Shown here: in pieces, positions 19,448 to 29,508 of the stretch
Position numbering within the stretch: the stretch's first letter is position 1
Layout: every line of letters begins with the position of its first letter
NCBI RefSeq assembly: GCF_003014575.1
Contig: NZ_PYGF01000002.1
Span: 353,850-417,849 of the forward strand
From: Cecembia rubra
Lineage (GTDB): Bacteria; Bacteroidota; Bacteroidia; Cytophagales; Cyclobacteriaceae
Reading direction: 5' to 3'
Length of the DNA stretch: 64,000 bases
Notes under the pieces: generated by a model
The model's database searches: none
What the model was told of the DNA's origin: nothing
What the model saw: the letters and a program-made list of their open reading frames with translations, nothing else
Translations under genes and position numbers: made by a program

Positions 19448-22142
19448 AATTCATAACCAGCATATATTGAAACTATCGGGTTTAGAGCCATTGGTCTTTA
19501 CACCTGAAATTAACTTTGTAAATATTGGTGAGCGAACCAATGTAACCGGTTCAAAAAAGTTTGCAAAGTTGATTTTGAACGGCCAATATGATGAGGCATT
19601 GGAAATTGCACTTGATCAAGTCAGGGGAGGAGCTCAGATCCTTGATGTCTGCATGGATGAGGGGATGTTGGATGGTGTAGCTGCTATGGAGAAATTTTTG
19701 AATCTAATTGCCTCTGAACCTGAAATAAGCAGAATTCCTATCATGATCGATTCTTCTAGGTGGGAGATTATTTTGGCTGGATTGAAATGTATTCAGGGAA
19801 AAGGAATCGTAAACTCCATCAGTTTGAAAAACGGGGAGGAGGAGTTTGTACAACAGGCTAAGACCATTAAGAAATTTGGAGCTGCAGTAGTTGTAATGGC
19901 TTTTGACGAGCAAGGTCAGGCTGACACTTACCAAAGAAGAATTGACATCTGTAAGCGGAGTTATGAGATCCTGGTAAATCAAGTAAGGTTTAACCCACAG
20001 GACATTATTTTCGATCCAAATATTTTTCCTGTGGCGACGGGTATGGAAGAGCACAGGAGAAATGCACTGGATTTTTTCCTTGCTACACAGTGGATTAAAC
20101 AAAACCTTCCCGGTGCAAAAGTAAGTGGTGGAGTTAGCAACGTAAGTTTTTCTTTTAGAGGCAACAATCCTGTAAGAGAAGCAATGCATGCTGCATTTTT
20201 ATACCATGCTATCAAGCATGGGATGGATATGGGAATCGTCAATCCAACCATGTTGGAAGTATATGATGATATTCCAAAGGACTTACTGGAAAAAGTTGAA
20301 AATGTTCTATTTGATAGAAATGATCATGCCACTGAAGATTTGCTGTCCTTTGCCGAAACAGTCAAGTCCCAAGACAAAAAGGAAGTTGTTTCCGAAGCAT
20401 GGAGGCAGGATGATGTAGAAAGGAGAATAGAGCATGCCTTGGTAAAAGGAATAATAGATTACATTGTTGAAGATGCTGAAGAGGCTAGATTGAAATATCA
20501 AAATCCACTAAAAGTGATCGAAGGACCTTTAATGGATGGGATGAATGTAGTTGGAGATCTGTTTGGAGAAGGGAAGATGTTTTTGCCTCAGGTAGTCAAA
20601 TCTGCCAGAGTAATGAAAAAAGCAGTTGCCTACCTAGAGCCATTTATGCCAAAGGCGGGAGATGTGGGATATAGTGAGGAACAGAGCAGTATTAAGAAGA
20701 TTCTTTTGGCAACAGTCAAGGGTGACGTTCACGATATTGGAAAGAATATAGTAGGGGTGGTTTTGGCTTGCAATAATTACCAAATCATAGATCTTGGAGT
20801 AATGGTAGATGCCCAAAAAATCATTGATGAAGCAGTCAGGAATAAAGTAGATATTATTGGACTAAGTGGTCTGATTACTCCCTCATTAGATGAGATGGTA
20901 AATGTAGCCTCCGAAATGGAGAGACAGGACCTAAAGATTCCCTTGTTGATAGGAGGGGCTACCACCTCAAGAATCCATACCGCTGTAAAAATTGATCCGG
21001 TATATAGCGGGACGGTTGTTCATGTGACAGACGCATCCAAATCGGTTCCTATTGCAGGAGAAGCTATATCCGAAGAAACCAAAGAGGTTTATCAAAGAGA
21101 AATCAAGGCAACTTATAAGAAGCTAAGAGAAGAACATGAGGCCAAACAACAAATAAAACAGTTAGTTAGTTATGAGGAGGCACAAGCTAACCCGGTCTTT
21201 ATTGATTGGGATCATTTTGAGCCTGTAGCACCTGCCCATAAAGGCATTACTGTAATGGAGGACCTGGACCTTAATGTTTTGAGAAAATATATTGACTGGA
21301 CTCCCTTTTTTAGTACGTGGATGTTGAGCGGAAAATTTCCGAAAATCATGGAGGATCCTGTTATCGGAAAAGAGGCCAAGAGACTTTATGAAGAGGCTAA
21401 CAATATGCTTGATCAGATAATCCATGAAAAATGGTTAAAAGCAAAAGCTGTTGTCGGTATTTTTCCTGTTGAAAGAGTTGGAGATGATATTAAAGTGTTA
21501 GGAGCTTCTAAGGAATACTCCTTCCATTTTCTGAGGCAGCAAGGAAAAAAAGGAAAAGGTGTTCCCAATCGATCCTTGGTAGATTATATCCATCCTAGGA
21601 AGCCGGATTATTTTGGGGGATTTGCAGTGACAGCGGGTTGGGGAATTGAGCCCAAGCTAAAAGAATTCCAGGATAATCATGATGATTACCATGATATCAT
21701 GCTTAAGGCTTTGGCAGACAGATTGGCAGAAGCAGGTGCTGAATACCTTCATGAGCTGGTAAGGAAAGAAATATGGGCATATGCACCTTCAGAGTCTTTG
21801 GATAATGAGTCTTTGATCAAAGAAGAATATATGGGTATAAGGCCGGCGCCAGGCTATCCGGCATGTCCCGAGCACTCAGAAAAAAGAACTTTGTTTGATC
21901 TTCTGGAGGTTGAAAAAAATACAGGAATTACATTGACAGATAGTTTTGCAATGTATCCGACCTCTTCGGTCAGTGGATTCTACTTTGCACACCCAGAAAG
22001 CAAATATTTTGGATTAGGCAAAATTGGGGAAGACCAAGTAGCCAGTTATGCATTGAGAAAAGGTGTAAGCAAGGCTCAAGCTGAAAGATGGCTATCTCCT
22101 AATTTGGCTTATTCCCCATCACTTCATGTTCAAGAAAACTAA
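19440..22142 (+). CDS. metH: Methionine synthase, folate/cobalamin/activation subunit (split MetH, part 2)
   Basis: A 900-residue subunit from ATG 19440. Domains: pterin-binding (about 25-290; [18 protein letters not shown]), B12 cap (about 310-410), Rossmann B12-binding domain with the cobalt-ligating histidine in DVHDIGKN (DxHxxG, His431), and the SAM-dependent reactivation domain (about 600-890; [12 protein letters not shown]). With part 1 it transfers methyl from 5-methyl-THF via methylcobalamin to homocysteine. It overlaps part 1 by 8 nt and precedes metF by 2 nt. Complete domains and coupling argue for a functional split enzyme. Confidence 0.93.
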   Translation: MSKIHNQHILKLSGLEPLVFTPEINFVNIGERTNVTGSKKFAKLILNGQYDEALEIALDQVRGGAQILDVCMDEGMLDGVAAMEKFLNLIASEPEISRIPIMIDSSRWEIILAGLKCIQGKGIVNSISLKNGEEEFVQQAKTIKKFGAAVVVMAFDEQGQADTYQRRIDICKRSYEILVNQVRFNPQDIIFDPNIFPVATGMEEHRRNALDFFLATQWIKQNLPGAKVSGGVSNVSFSFRGNNPVREAMHAAFLYHAIKHGMDMGIVNPTMLEVYDDIPKDLLEKVENVLFDRNDHATEDLLSFAETVKSQDKKEVVSEAWRQDDVERRIEHALVKGIIDYIVEDAEEARLKYQNPLKVIEGPLMDGMNVVGDLFGEGKMFLPQVVKSARVMKKAVAYLEPFMPKAGDVGYSEEQSSIKKILLATVKGDVHDIGKNIVGVVLACNNYQIIDLGVMVDAQKIIDEAVRNKVDIIGLSGLITPSLDEMVNVASEMERQDLKIPLLIGGATTSRIHTAVKIDPVYSGTVVHVTDASKSVPIAGEAISEETKEVYQREIKATYKKLREEHEAKQQIKQLVSYEEAQANPVFIDWDHFEPVAPAHKGITVMEDLDLNVLRKYIDWTPFFSTWMLSGKFPKIMEDPVIGKEAKRLYEEANNMLDQIIHEKWLKAKAVVGIFPVERVGDDIKVLGASKEYSFHFLRQQGKKGKGVPNRSLVDYIHPRKPDYFGGFAVTAGWGIEPKLKEFQDNHDDYHDIMLKALADRLAEAGAEYLHELVRKEIWAYAPSESLDNESLIKEEYMGIRPAPGYPACPEHSEKRTLFDLLEVEKNTGITLTDSFAMYPTSSVSGFYFAHPESKYFGLGKIGEDQVASYALRKGVSKAQAERWLSPNLAYSPSLHVQEN

Positions 22143-22144
22143 TT

Positions 22145-23098
22145 ATGAAAATTACAGAATACATCAATCAAGCTGAGAAACCCCTTTTTTCTTTTGAAAT
22201 TTTACCACCACTTAAGGGGCAAAGTCTTAAAGATTTGTGTGAAGGCATTGAGCCATTGATGGAATTTAATCCGCCATTTGTGGATGTGACTTATCATAGG
22301 GAAGAATTTATTTATAAAAAACATCCGAGTGGACTACTAGAAAAAGTTTCTACCAAAAAAAGACCTGGAACAGTTGGAATCTGTGCAGCTATCATGAACA
22401 GGTTTAAAGTAGAGGCTGTACCTCATTTACTCTGCGGAGGATTTACAAAAGAAGAGACAGAAAATGCGCTGATCGACCTCAACTTTATAGGTGTACAGAA
22501 CATCCTCGCCCTTAGGGGTGATGCCCCCAAAAGTGAAAATAAGTTTACTCCCGAGCCAAACGGGCATGCTTATACCAAGGATCTGGTAAAGCAGATTGTA
22601 AATATGAACCATGGAAGGTATCTGCATGAGGAAACAGAAACCGGATTTCATACTGATTTTTGCGTGGGAGTTGCAGGATATCCTGAAAAGCACTTTGAAG
22701 CTCCAAGCTTGAAATTTGACCTGAAGTATCTTAAGGAAAAGATTGATGCTGGAGCTGAGTATATCGTAACCCAGATGTTTTTTGACAATCAGAAGTATTT
22801 TGATTTTGTCAAGAAAGTAAGGGAAATGGGTATAACTGTCCCCATTATCCCAGGAATAAAGCCAATTACTACCTTAGGGCAGATTACGATGTTGCCAAGG
22901 ACCTTTTTCCTTGATCTTCCCGACGCATTGATGGATGAGCTTGAGAAATGCAAAACCAATGCCGATGTGAAAGAAGTGGGAGTTGATTGGGCAATTCATC
23001 AAAGTAAAGAACTAATTGCCAATGGTGTACCTGTTTTACATTATTACACAATGAGTAAGGCTGAGGCTACTTATAGGATTGCCAAGGAGGTTTTCTGA
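22145..23098 (+). CDS. metF: 5,10-methylenetetrahydrofolate reductase
   Basis: A 317-residue flavoprotein that makes 5-methyl-THF, the methyl donor for the preceding methionine synthase. It has the family N-terminus (SFEILPPLKG), an ALRGD motif (NILALRGDAP), and a C-terminal half with EYIVTQMFFDNQKYFDFV and PIIPGIKPI. It starts 2 nt after metH part 2, so the operon is riboswitch-metH1-metH2-metF, a coherent methionine regeneration unit. Confidence 0.96.
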   Translation: MKITEYINQAEKPLFSFEILPPLKGQSLKDLCEGIEPLMEFNPPFVDVTYHREEFIYKKHPSGLLEKVSTKKRPGTVGICAAIMNRFKVEAVPHLLCGGFTKEETENALIDLNFIGVQNILALRGDAPKSENKFTPEPNGHAYTKDLVKQIVNMNHGRYLHEETETGFHTDFCVGVAGYPEKHFEAPSLKFDLKYLKEKIDAGAEYIVTQMFFDNQKYFDFVKKVREMGITVPIIPGIKPITTLGQITMLPRTFFLDLPDALMDELEKCKTNADVKEVGVDWAIHQSKELIANGVPVLHYYTMSKAEATYRIAKEVF

Positions 23099-23270
23099 TT
23101 TGAAATTGGAATTTTCTGACCAATGTTTTCAATTCAGGACTGCTGGATTTTAGCCTTAAACCTATTTTTATAGGTGATTGGAGGAGTGGTATAAAAAACT
23201 TAAGCTTATTGATCCTGTGCTAAAAGCCTTCAACAATTGTAAAGAACTGACCACCGGGAAACAAGCGCAT

Positions 23271-24560
23271 TTAAGTTCCTGAAATCCTATCTAAAATTCC
23301 AGCCAGCTGTTGAGTTAGGTTTTTACGGGAATATTGCTGGATTTCAGGGGCGGAGAAATGCGTATCCTTTGGTTCAAACAACTTCAGAAAATTTTTGATT
23401 CCTTCGAAATCTGAGTGTTTGAAAACCTTTCCTGCATTGGCTGATTTCAGGATTTTTGCAGAATCTCCCTCTGGATCTCCTAAGGCCAAAATGGGTCTTC
23501 CAGTGGCCATATATTCGAAAAGCTTCCCTGGGATATTGCCCTTTGCATTTTTAGTATCTGTAAGAATTAGTAAAAGCAGATGGCTTTGACTATAAAAATC
23601 AAAAACTTTTTCATGAGGTACATATCCTTCCAAGTTTACATGGACACTAAGCCATGGGTCTTTTGTGATATATTCCCGGACAGATTCGGATACTTTACCG
23701 ACAAACCTCATTTTAACAGGCTTTCGATTACCTTCAAATGCCTCTTTCATCGCGCTTAAAAATGGGATTGGATTACGGATAGCGTCTATGATCCCAGTAT
23801 ATAAAATTTCTGTTACCGCAATTTTACTTTTCTTTTCCATCCAATTATTTGGAAGGTCCTCTTCATCAAATCCATTGGTCAATAGTTCAATTTTTCTATT
23901 TCCCAAAATTTCCAGTTCACCTTGAAAACAGGGGCTGATTGTAGTAACTGCGTTTGCGTTGAATAGGACTTTTTGTTCCAATTTCTCATGTCGCTTTCTT
24001 ACCAAATTTATCATCGGAAGGGTTTCTAAAAACTCCCATTTTGACCAAGGATCTCTAAAATCCGCCAACCATGGGATCTCTGTTTTTTGGTGTATTTTCA
24101 GTCCTATAAGATGCAAGCTATGCGGGGGGCCAGTCGTTATGATGGCCTGGAATTGACCTGATTTGGAAAGATCAAGTAAGAAATTGACCGATGGTTTAAC
24201 CCAAAATACCCTTGGGTCAGGAATGATGATATTGGCTCGTATCCAAATACCCAGCAGATCGATCCAGGTCTTTTTCTTTTTTTCCAATACTTTGGCCGTG
24301 TCTCCAGATTTTTGCTTTTTTAGCTTTCTGAAAATTTGATAAGGTTCCCATATTGGGAATTTAAGAACCTCAAGCTTGGGTTTGACTTCTTTCAATAAAC
24401 TCTCATCCTTAAGATCAAAATCAGGGTTTTCAGGTGTGAAAATGACGGGTTCCCATCCGTATTCCGGTAAGTATTTTGCAAATTTGAGCCAACGTTGAAC
24501 CCCAGAGCCTGCTGAAGGTGGCCAATAGTAAGTAATGATTAAAACTCGACGTAGGCTCAA
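23271..24560 (-). CDS. Glycosyltransferase family 4 protein
   Basis: A 429-residue GT-B fold glycosyltransferase. The N-terminal half begins RVLIITYYWPPSAGSGVQRW, typical of Bacteroidota GT4 proteins in surface-glycan or exopolysaccharide pathways. The C-terminal nucleotide-sugar domain has IPGKLFEYMATGRPILAL, the E-x7-E-type region of retaining GT4 enzymes. It is not in a glycan cluster here; its neighbours are metF (convergent) and an aldo/keto reductase on the same strand. Donor and acceptor are unknown. Confidence 0.85.
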   Translation of the reverse strand: MSLRRVLIITYYWPPSAGSGVQRWLKFAKYLPEYGWEPVIFTPENPDFDLKDESLLKEVKPKLEVLKFPIWEPYQIFRKLKKQKSGDTAKVLEKKKKTWIDLLGIWIRANIIIPDPRVFWVKPSVNFLLDLSKSGQFQAIITTGPPHSLHLIGLKIHQKTEIPWLADFRDPWSKWEFLETLPMINLVRKRHEKLEQKVLFNANAVTTISPCFQGELEILGNRKIELLTNGFDEEDLPNNWMEKKSKIAVTEILYTGIIDAIRNPIPFLSAMKEAFEGNRKPVKMRFVGKVSESVREYITKDPWLSVHVNLEGYVPHEKVFDFYSQSHLLLLILTDTKNAKGNIPGKLFEYMATGRPILALGDPEGDSAKILKSANAGKVFKHSDFEGIKNFLKLFEPKDTHFSAPEIQQYSRKNLTQQLAGILDRISGT

Positions 24561-24621
24561 AACTTGATGATTTTTACGTTTTTGTATTAGGAATTAATTT
24601 GGGATTTGTGACCAGTTTACC

Positions 24622-25608
24622 TTACCAAAGCTGATGGATTTCTGGTTTAAAATATTTTTCATAGACATTTCGTACTGCGTTCATTTGATCTGTATTTACC
24701 TCAGGTAGATTCATTGCATGTAAATTTGCGCTGACCTGTTCTACTTTAGAGGCACCTGGTATAACCGTACTCACTTGGGGAAACATCAGGATCCAGCGAA
24801 TGGCCCAAGCAGACAATGGTTCATTCCCTTTGAAGATTTCCTTAAGTTCTTCTACAGCTTGTAACCCCTTTTGGTAATCTACTCCTGAAAAAGTTTCCCC
24901 TTTATCAAAAGCTTCACCATTTCTGTTGAAGGATCTATGATCTTCCGGAGCAAAAGAGGAGGAGGGAGAAAGTTTTCCTGACAATAGTCCACTAGCCAAA
25001 GGCACCCTTGCAATGATTCCAAAATCATCAATATCTGAATGAGTGAAGAGTTTTTCTGACGGTTTATGCCTGAACATGTTGAAAATGATCTGGATACTTG
25101 AGACAATATCATATTTCATAGCTGCAATTGCTTCATCCACCAATTCCACACTAACGCCCATTTCTTGGATTTTTCCCTCTTCTTTTAATTTTCCAAACTC
25201 CTCAAATATTTCATCTCTATGGTAGACAGGTGTAGGAGGGCAATGAAGTTGAATCAAGTCGATAGTTTCTAAGCCCATATTTTTTAAGGAGCCTTCTACA
25301 AATTTTCTTAATACTTCAGGAGTATAACCTTCATTTACATATGGCTGAATCTTTCTCCCACATTTAGTGGCCACATAAATCTTTTCTCTGCTCTGCTTTA
25401 CTACCTCTCCGACGGCTTTTTCGCTTAATCCGGTATCATAAACATCTGCTGTATCAATAAAATTAACACCTTGATCAATTGCAGAATGGAGAATTCTTTG
25501 GGCTTTTTTTTCATTGAAATCTGTTCCCCAGCCACCACCAACCTGCCAAGTGCCCAACGCAACTTCTGATATCTTCCATCCAGTTTTTCCGAAATTCCTG
25601 AAATTCAT
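24622..25608 (-). CDS. Aldo/keto reductase
   Basis: A 328-residue TIM-barrel NADPH-dependent oxidoreductase from ATG 25608; an in-frame ATG at 25644 would add 12 non-conserved residues. The catalytic tetrad is visible as Asp and Tyr in DTADVYDTGLSE, Lys in VATKCGR and His in LIQLHCPP. The C-terminus has IPGASKVEQVSANL, a cofactor-binding signature. It resembles the YghZ/Tas-like general stress AKRs. Physiological substrate unknown. Confidence 0.9.
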   Translation of the reverse strand: MNFRNFGKTGWKISEVALGTWQVGGGWGTDFNEKKAQRILHSAIDQGVNFIDTADVYDTGLSEKAVGEVVKQSREKIYVATKCGRKIQPYVNEGYTPEVLRKFVEGSLKNMGLETIDLIQLHCPPTPVYHRDEIFEEFGKLKEEGKIQEMGVSVELVDEAIAAMKYDIVSSIQIIFNMFRHKPSEKLFTHSDIDDFGIIARVPLASGLLSGKLSPSSSFAPEDHRSFNRNGEAFDKGETFSGVDYQKGLQAVEELKEIFKGNEPLSAWAIRWILMFPQVSTVIPGASKVEQVSANLHAMNLPEVNTDQMNAVRNVYEKYFKPEIHQLW

Positions 25609-25682
25609 ATTTGTGCTTTTTTTGGATAGTATTTCAAGAGGCAATTTAAATGTTTATATTTAATGCCCTTAATAAAATTTAC

Positions 25683-26072
25683 ATGAAATCCCGAAGAAAA
25701 TTTCTCCAAGCATTAACTGTAGCCGGTGCTGCGACAACTTTACCTATTCAACTTATGGCAGAGCAAACTAAAAAACAAAACATGATTCACCAGGTCTATT
25801 TCTGGTTAAAAGATGGAGTTGATGTGTCTGACTTTATCAAAGAAGCGTCCGTCTTGGGCAAATGTAAATCCGTTGATAAATTTTATATCGGAACGCCCGC
25901 TCCCACTGAAGCAAGGGACGTTGTTGATCACAGTTATCAAGTGGCTTGTACGCTTTTCTTTAAAAGCATAGAGGACCAAAATACTTATCAGGTAGACCCG
26001 ATGCATTTGAAATTTATTGAAAGAAATTCAAACAAATGGTCATCAGTTAAAGTATATGATTTTGTTATCTAG
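25683..26072 (+). CDS. Dabb (stress-responsive alpha/beta barrel) domain protein with twin-arginine signal
   Basis: A 129-residue protein from ATG 25683. Residues 3-9 read SRRKFLQ, followed by a hydrophobic run, i.e. a Tat-type export signal. The mature part is a ferredoxin-like Dabb domain (MIHQVYFWLKDGVDVSDFIKEA through CTLFFKSIEDQNTYQVDPMH). Dabb domains dimerise and often bind small aromatic or phenolic ligands; some are enzymes. Periplasmic export of a lone Dabb domain is characteristic of Bacteroidota. It ends at a hairpin terminator. Confidence 0.82.
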   Translation: MKSRRKFLQALTVAGAATTLPIQLMAEQTKKQNMIHQVYFWLKDGVDVSDFIKEASVLGKCKSVDKFYIGTPAPTEARDVVDHSYQVACTLFFKSIEDQNTYQVDPMHLKFIERNSNKWSSVKVYDFVI

Positions 26073-26095
26073 TCCTACTTCAGTAGGACTTCTTT
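26071..26095 (+). terminator. Hairpin terminator after the Dabb gene
   Basis: AGTCCTAC (26071-26078) pairs with GTAGGACT (26083-26090) around TTCA, followed by TCTTT. The stem overlaps the stop codon. The T-tract is short, so efficiency is uncertain. Confidence 0.65.
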
Positions 26096-26123
26096 AAGTG
26101 AGTTTAAAATTTAATTAATTTAA

Positions 26124-27461
26124 ATGAGTACGATTAAAAGTAAGTTCTGGGGGCTCCTAATGGTATTTGCCATAGTATTTGCCGCGTGTAATCCAGAATC
26201 GGATGAAGTAGAACTGGAAAAAGTAGAAGATGTAGTCAAAAAGGCAATTTTTGACACAATGAAAGAATGGTATTTTTGGACTTCGGAATTGCCTCCCAAT
26301 ATGGATGTTTCAAAGTTTTCTAATAATCAGGAATTATTGGATGCTTTGATGTTCCGACCATTGGACAGGTGGTCTTATTTGACTACAAGAGCTCAGTTTG
26401 ATGCTGCATTTACCGGGCAACAAACGGGAGCACATGGTTTTGGCTTTGCATTTGATGAAAACGAAAGGTTATTTGTTGCTTTCGTGTTTTCCCAAGGACC
26501 TGCAGGAAGAGATGGATGGAGGAGAGGATGGGAATTTATTGAAATCAACGGTCGCCCGATTTCTTCATATAGAAATTCAAATGGCGGTTACAGTTTTGAT
26601 TTAGGTCCCAATACAGTTGGGGTCACCAATACTTTTAAATTTAGGTTGCCTGATGGAACTGAAACTACCCGGACTATTGAAAAAGGATCCTTTCAGTCCA
26701 ATTCTGTATTGCATCGGGATGTCTATGAGGTAGGAGGTAAAAAGGTAGGTCATTGGGTATATCAAAGTTTCAGGGCTACAGCAGGCCTAACACCTACAAG
26801 AAGCCAAGAAGTTGATGATACATTTACCTTTTTTCAACAGCAAGGAATCAATGAATTGATTATTGATCTTAGGTACAATGGTGGAGGATCGGTAGCTGTA
26901 ACTGAACAGATCTTGAATTATTTGGTTCCAGCATCAGCATCAGGAAGACCTATGTATACCAATAGCCATAATGGCAATAAGGTTGAAAGAAATGTCACTG
27001 TGAATTTTAACAAAAGAGGCAACCTAGCTCTTAATAGAGTGATTTTTATCACTTCGAGGGGTTCTGCTTCTGCGTCTGAATTAGTGATCAACTGCCTCAC
27101 ACCTTACATGAATGTTTATTTGATAGGAGACAATACTTATGGCAAGCCTGTGGGTTCTTTTCCATTATCAGGCTTTAACCGTACGCTTAGTTCGAATGAT
27201 GTGGAAATTGTACCCATCACTTTTGCCATAGCCAATGCAAATGGACAAGCAAATTACTTTGAAGGTTTCCCGGCGAATATGAGAGTAGGAGATAATCCTG
27301 CTAGAGATTGGGGAGATCCATTAGAAAGGAGATTGGCCGCAGCATTGGATTATATCGCTAATGGATCTGCTTCTTCAAGATTGGCATCTACTTATTACAA
27401 ACCTGTATGGGAAATGATTGATGCTTTCGAAGGTTTACAAAAGGAATTCCCTATGTATTAA
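26124..27461 (+). CDS. S41 family (C-terminal-processing-like) peptidase lipoprotein
   Basis: A 445-residue lipoprotein (VFAIVFAACNPES, Cys near 22). An N-terminal helical region (about 30-95) contains EWYFWTSELPP, a motif seen in Bacteroidota S41 peptidases. A PDZ-like segment (about 100-175) follows, then the S41 catalytic domain with Ser in ITSRGSASASELVIN and Lys in NTYGKPVGSF, the Ser/Lys dyad of the family. It ends before a bidirectional terminator shared with pdxA. The target protein is unknown. Confidence 0.9.
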   Translation: MSTIKSKFWGLLMVFAIVFAACNPESDEVELEKVEDVVKKAIFDTMKEWYFWTSELPPNMDVSKFSNNQELLDALMFRPLDRWSYLTTRAQFDAAFTGQQTGAHGFGFAFDENERLFVAFVFSQGPAGRDGWRRGWEFIEINGRPISSYRNSNGGYSFDLGPNTVGVTNTFKFRLPDGTETTRTIEKGSFQSNSVLHRDVYEVGGKKVGHWVYQSFRATAGLTPTRSQEVDDTFTFFQQQGINELIIDLRYNGGGSVAVTEQILNYLVPASASGRPMYTNSHNGNKVERNVTVNFNKRGNLALNRVIFITSRGSASASELVINCLTPYMNVYLIGDNTYGKPVGSFPLSGFNRTLSSNDVEIVPITFAIANANGQANYFEGFPANMRVGDNPARDWGDPLERRLAAALDYIANGSASSRLASTYYKPVWEMIDAFEGLQKEFPMY

Positions 27462-27472
27462 TTCAATGAAGC

Positions 27473-27506
27473 AAAAAAAAGCGGTACAAATGCCGCTTTT
27501 TTTTTT
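27473..27506. terminator. Bidirectional terminator between S41 peptidase and pdxA
   Basis: An A-tract and GCGG (27481-27484) face CCGC (27493-27496) and a T-tract of at least ten. It lies between two convergent genes (stops at 27461 and 27525), so it can serve both. Confidence 0.85.
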
Positions 27507-27524
27507 GGTTTCATCGTGTAAAAA

Positions 27525-28550
27525 TCAGTCTTCTTCAGACTCCCAATCTCCCCTGTTTTTGATTATATCGTAAGCTTGCAAAATAGCAGCTCTCATAGAT
27601 CCTTCATCCGCAATTTTCTTTCCGGCGATGTTGTAGGCAGTTCCATGATCCGGGGAGGTTCGTACAATAGGTAAACCTGCCGTGAAATTTACCCCCGTTT
27701 CAAATGCCAGAGATTTGAAAGGAATCAGTCCCTGATCATGGTACATGGCTAAAACGCCGTCGAATTTTTTCTGATGCATCATGCCAAAGAATCCATCGGC
27801 GGAGTATGGGCCAAAAACTAAATGACCTTTATCCTTATAATCCCTGATTACTGGTTTGATGACTTTTTCTTCTTCATCTCCCAGTAAACCATCTTCTCCA
27901 GCGTGGGGGTTAAGTCCAAGGACGGCCACTCTTGGTTTCCCTATACCAAAATCCAATTGAAGAGATTGGAGCATGATATCCAATTTCTTTTTTATATTTT
28001 CAGCAGTAATATTCGCTGCAATTTGTTTGAGTGGTAAGTGCCCAGTCACCAAACCTACCCGAATATCCTCTGCTACAAGAAACATCAAACTTTCTTTGGC
28101 CCCAAAAGCATCTGAAAGGTATTCTGTATGTCCTACAAATTTTCTTTCTGGTGAATTGATATTGTTCTTATTTAATGGAGCAGTTACCAAGCCATCTATT
28201 TTTCCTTCCTTTAAATCATTGATGGCGGCATCAAGTGCGGTGGCCGCCATTTTTCCAGCTTCCTGGGTTTCTACACCTGGAATTACTTCAGGGCTTTCAT
28301 CTGTTACATTGATGACATTTATTTTTTTATGATGAACTTCGTCAATGTTTTTGATCTGCATGAAGTTGAATTCTTCCAATTCCAATTGTTTTCTATAGAA
28401 GGTTATTATTTTGCCATGTGCATATATTACTGGCGTGATCAGTTTTTGAAGGCGGCTATCCAACAAAGCCTTCAGAGTTACTTCGGGCCCCACACCATTG
28501 ATATCTCCAATACTGATCCCTATTACTGGTTTGTTTTTTCTTGGGTTCAT
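27525..28550 (-). CDS. pdxA: 4-hydroxythreonine-4-phosphate dehydrogenase
   Basis: A 341-residue PdxA that oxidises 4-phosphohydroxy-L-threonine in DXP-dependent vitamin B6 synthesis. The metal-ligating histidines lie in the family motifs FVGHTEYLSDAFG (His141), LNPHAGEDG (His216) and AMYHDQGLIPFK, and the NAD region is RTSPDHGTAYNIAGK. Length is usual. It is divergent from rsmA, a neighbour pairing found in many bacteria where pdxA and ksgA are linked. Confidence 0.96.
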   Translation of the reverse strand: MNPRKNKPVIGISIGDINGVGPEVTLKALLDSRLQKLITPVIYAHGKIITFYRKQLELEEFNFMQIKNIDEVHHKKINVINVTDESPEVIPGVETQEAGKMAATALDAAINDLKEGKIDGLVTAPLNKNNINSPERKFVGHTEYLSDAFGAKESLMFLVAEDIRVGLVTGHLPLKQIAANITAENIKKKLDIMLQSLQLDFGIGKPRVAVLGLNPHAGEDGLLGDEEEKVIKPVIRDYKDKGHLVFGPYSADGFFGMMHQKKFDGVLAMYHDQGLIPFKSLAFETGVNFTAGLPIVRTSPDHGTAYNIAGKKIADEGSMRAAILQAYDIIKNRGDWESEED

Positions 28551-28725
28551 GCTTAAAGCGATTGCTTAGTTTTAAAATTATACTCAATCTCCCTACTGTA
28601 AGATTTAAATTTTCCAGTTGGAGCAAAGGTAAAGAAGAGAATGAGTTCACAATTGATAGTTAGCCTTTGTGAGAATTCTCTTATTTTTGACCTGCAATTT
28701 ATATAAAATAATCTTAGTATAGCGT

Positions 28726-29508
28726 ATGGAAAAGGTCAAACCCAAAAAACACCTTGGACAGCATTTTCTGACCGATCTGGGCATTGCGGAAAAAATAGCC
28801 AAGGCAGTTACTGGACACCAAGATGTACGGAAGGTTCTTGAAATAGGGCCTGGTATGGGTGTGTTGACTGATTTTTTACTAAAAGAAAATTGGGACCTTT
28901 ACCTAGTAGATATAGACTCAGAATCAATCCAATATCTCCACCAAAAATATTCAGATTTAGGTGATAAGATCATTGAAGCTGATTATTTGAAAAAGGATTT
29001 CGGCCCAATAATGGGTGGGTCCTATGCAGTGGCAGGCAACTTTCCTTATAACATATCATCCCAGATTTTTTTCAAAATACTTGAAGAGAGAAATAGTGTA
29101 ACCGAGGTAGTTTGCATGCTTCAAAAAGAAGTGGCACAGCGTATAGCCTCTCCAAAAGGGAACAAAGATTATGGGATTTTATCTGTTTTATTGCAGGCTT
29201 ATTATGAAATTGAATACCTATTTACTGTCCCTCCGGGTGTATTCAATCCTCCTCCAAAAGTGAATTCAGGGGTAATCAGGTTGAAAAGAAATAAGGTAAG
29301 GCAGTTGGAATGTGATGAAAAATTGTTTTTCAGGGTTGTCAAACAAGGATTTAACACGCGCCGAAAAACTTTAAGGAATGCCCTTAAACCACTTGGATTG
29401 TCAGATAAATTGAAAGAGGATGCTATCTTGGATAAGAGAGCGGAACAGTTAGACGTTCAGGAATTTGTTATATTGACAAAAAAACTACAGGAATCTTGGA
29501 ACCAATAA
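28726..29508 (+). CDS. rsmA: 16S rRNA (adenine1518-N6/adenine1519-N6)-dimethyltransferase
   Basis: A 260-residue KsgA/RsmA that dimethylates two adenines in the 3' helix of 16S rRNA during small-subunit maturation. SAM-binding motif I is LEIGPGMGVLTDFLL, and the catalytic N-x-P-Y motif is NFPY in GNFPYNISSQI. The N-terminus KKHLGQHFLTD is conserved. It overlaps the mgtE reading frame by 13 nt. Confidence 0.96.
   Translation: MEKVKPKKHLGQHFLTDLGIAEKIAKAVTGHQDVRKVLEIGPGMGVLTDFLLKENWDLYLVDIDSESIQYLHQKYSDLGDKIIEADYLKKDFGPIMGGSYAVAGNFPYNISSQIFFKILEERNSVTEVVCMLQKEVAQRIASPKGNKDYGILSVLLQAYYEIEYLFTVPPGVFNPPPKVNSGVIRLKRNKVRQLECDEKLFFRVVKQGFNTRRKTLRNALKPLGLSDKLKEDAILDKRAEQLDVQEFVILTKKLQESWNQ

Noticed and set aside
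19704-20251. Minus-strand ORFs of 161 and 90 residues opposite metH part 2
   Set aside because: Antisense shadows of a highly conserved enzyme gene; no promoter or family similarity.
18404-22142. The split metH as a frameshifted pseudogene
   Set aside because: Both parts have complete domains, a clean start in an ATG/stop overlap and combined full length, so it is a natural two-subunit arrangement.
23178-23282. A 34-residue TTG-initiated plus-strand ORF (EEWYKKLKLIDPVLKAF) in the metF/glycosyltransferase gap
   Set aside because: The translation looks protein-like, but it is tiny, has a TTG start right after a stop and overlaps the convergent gene end. It could be a degraded gene remnant; support is insufficient.
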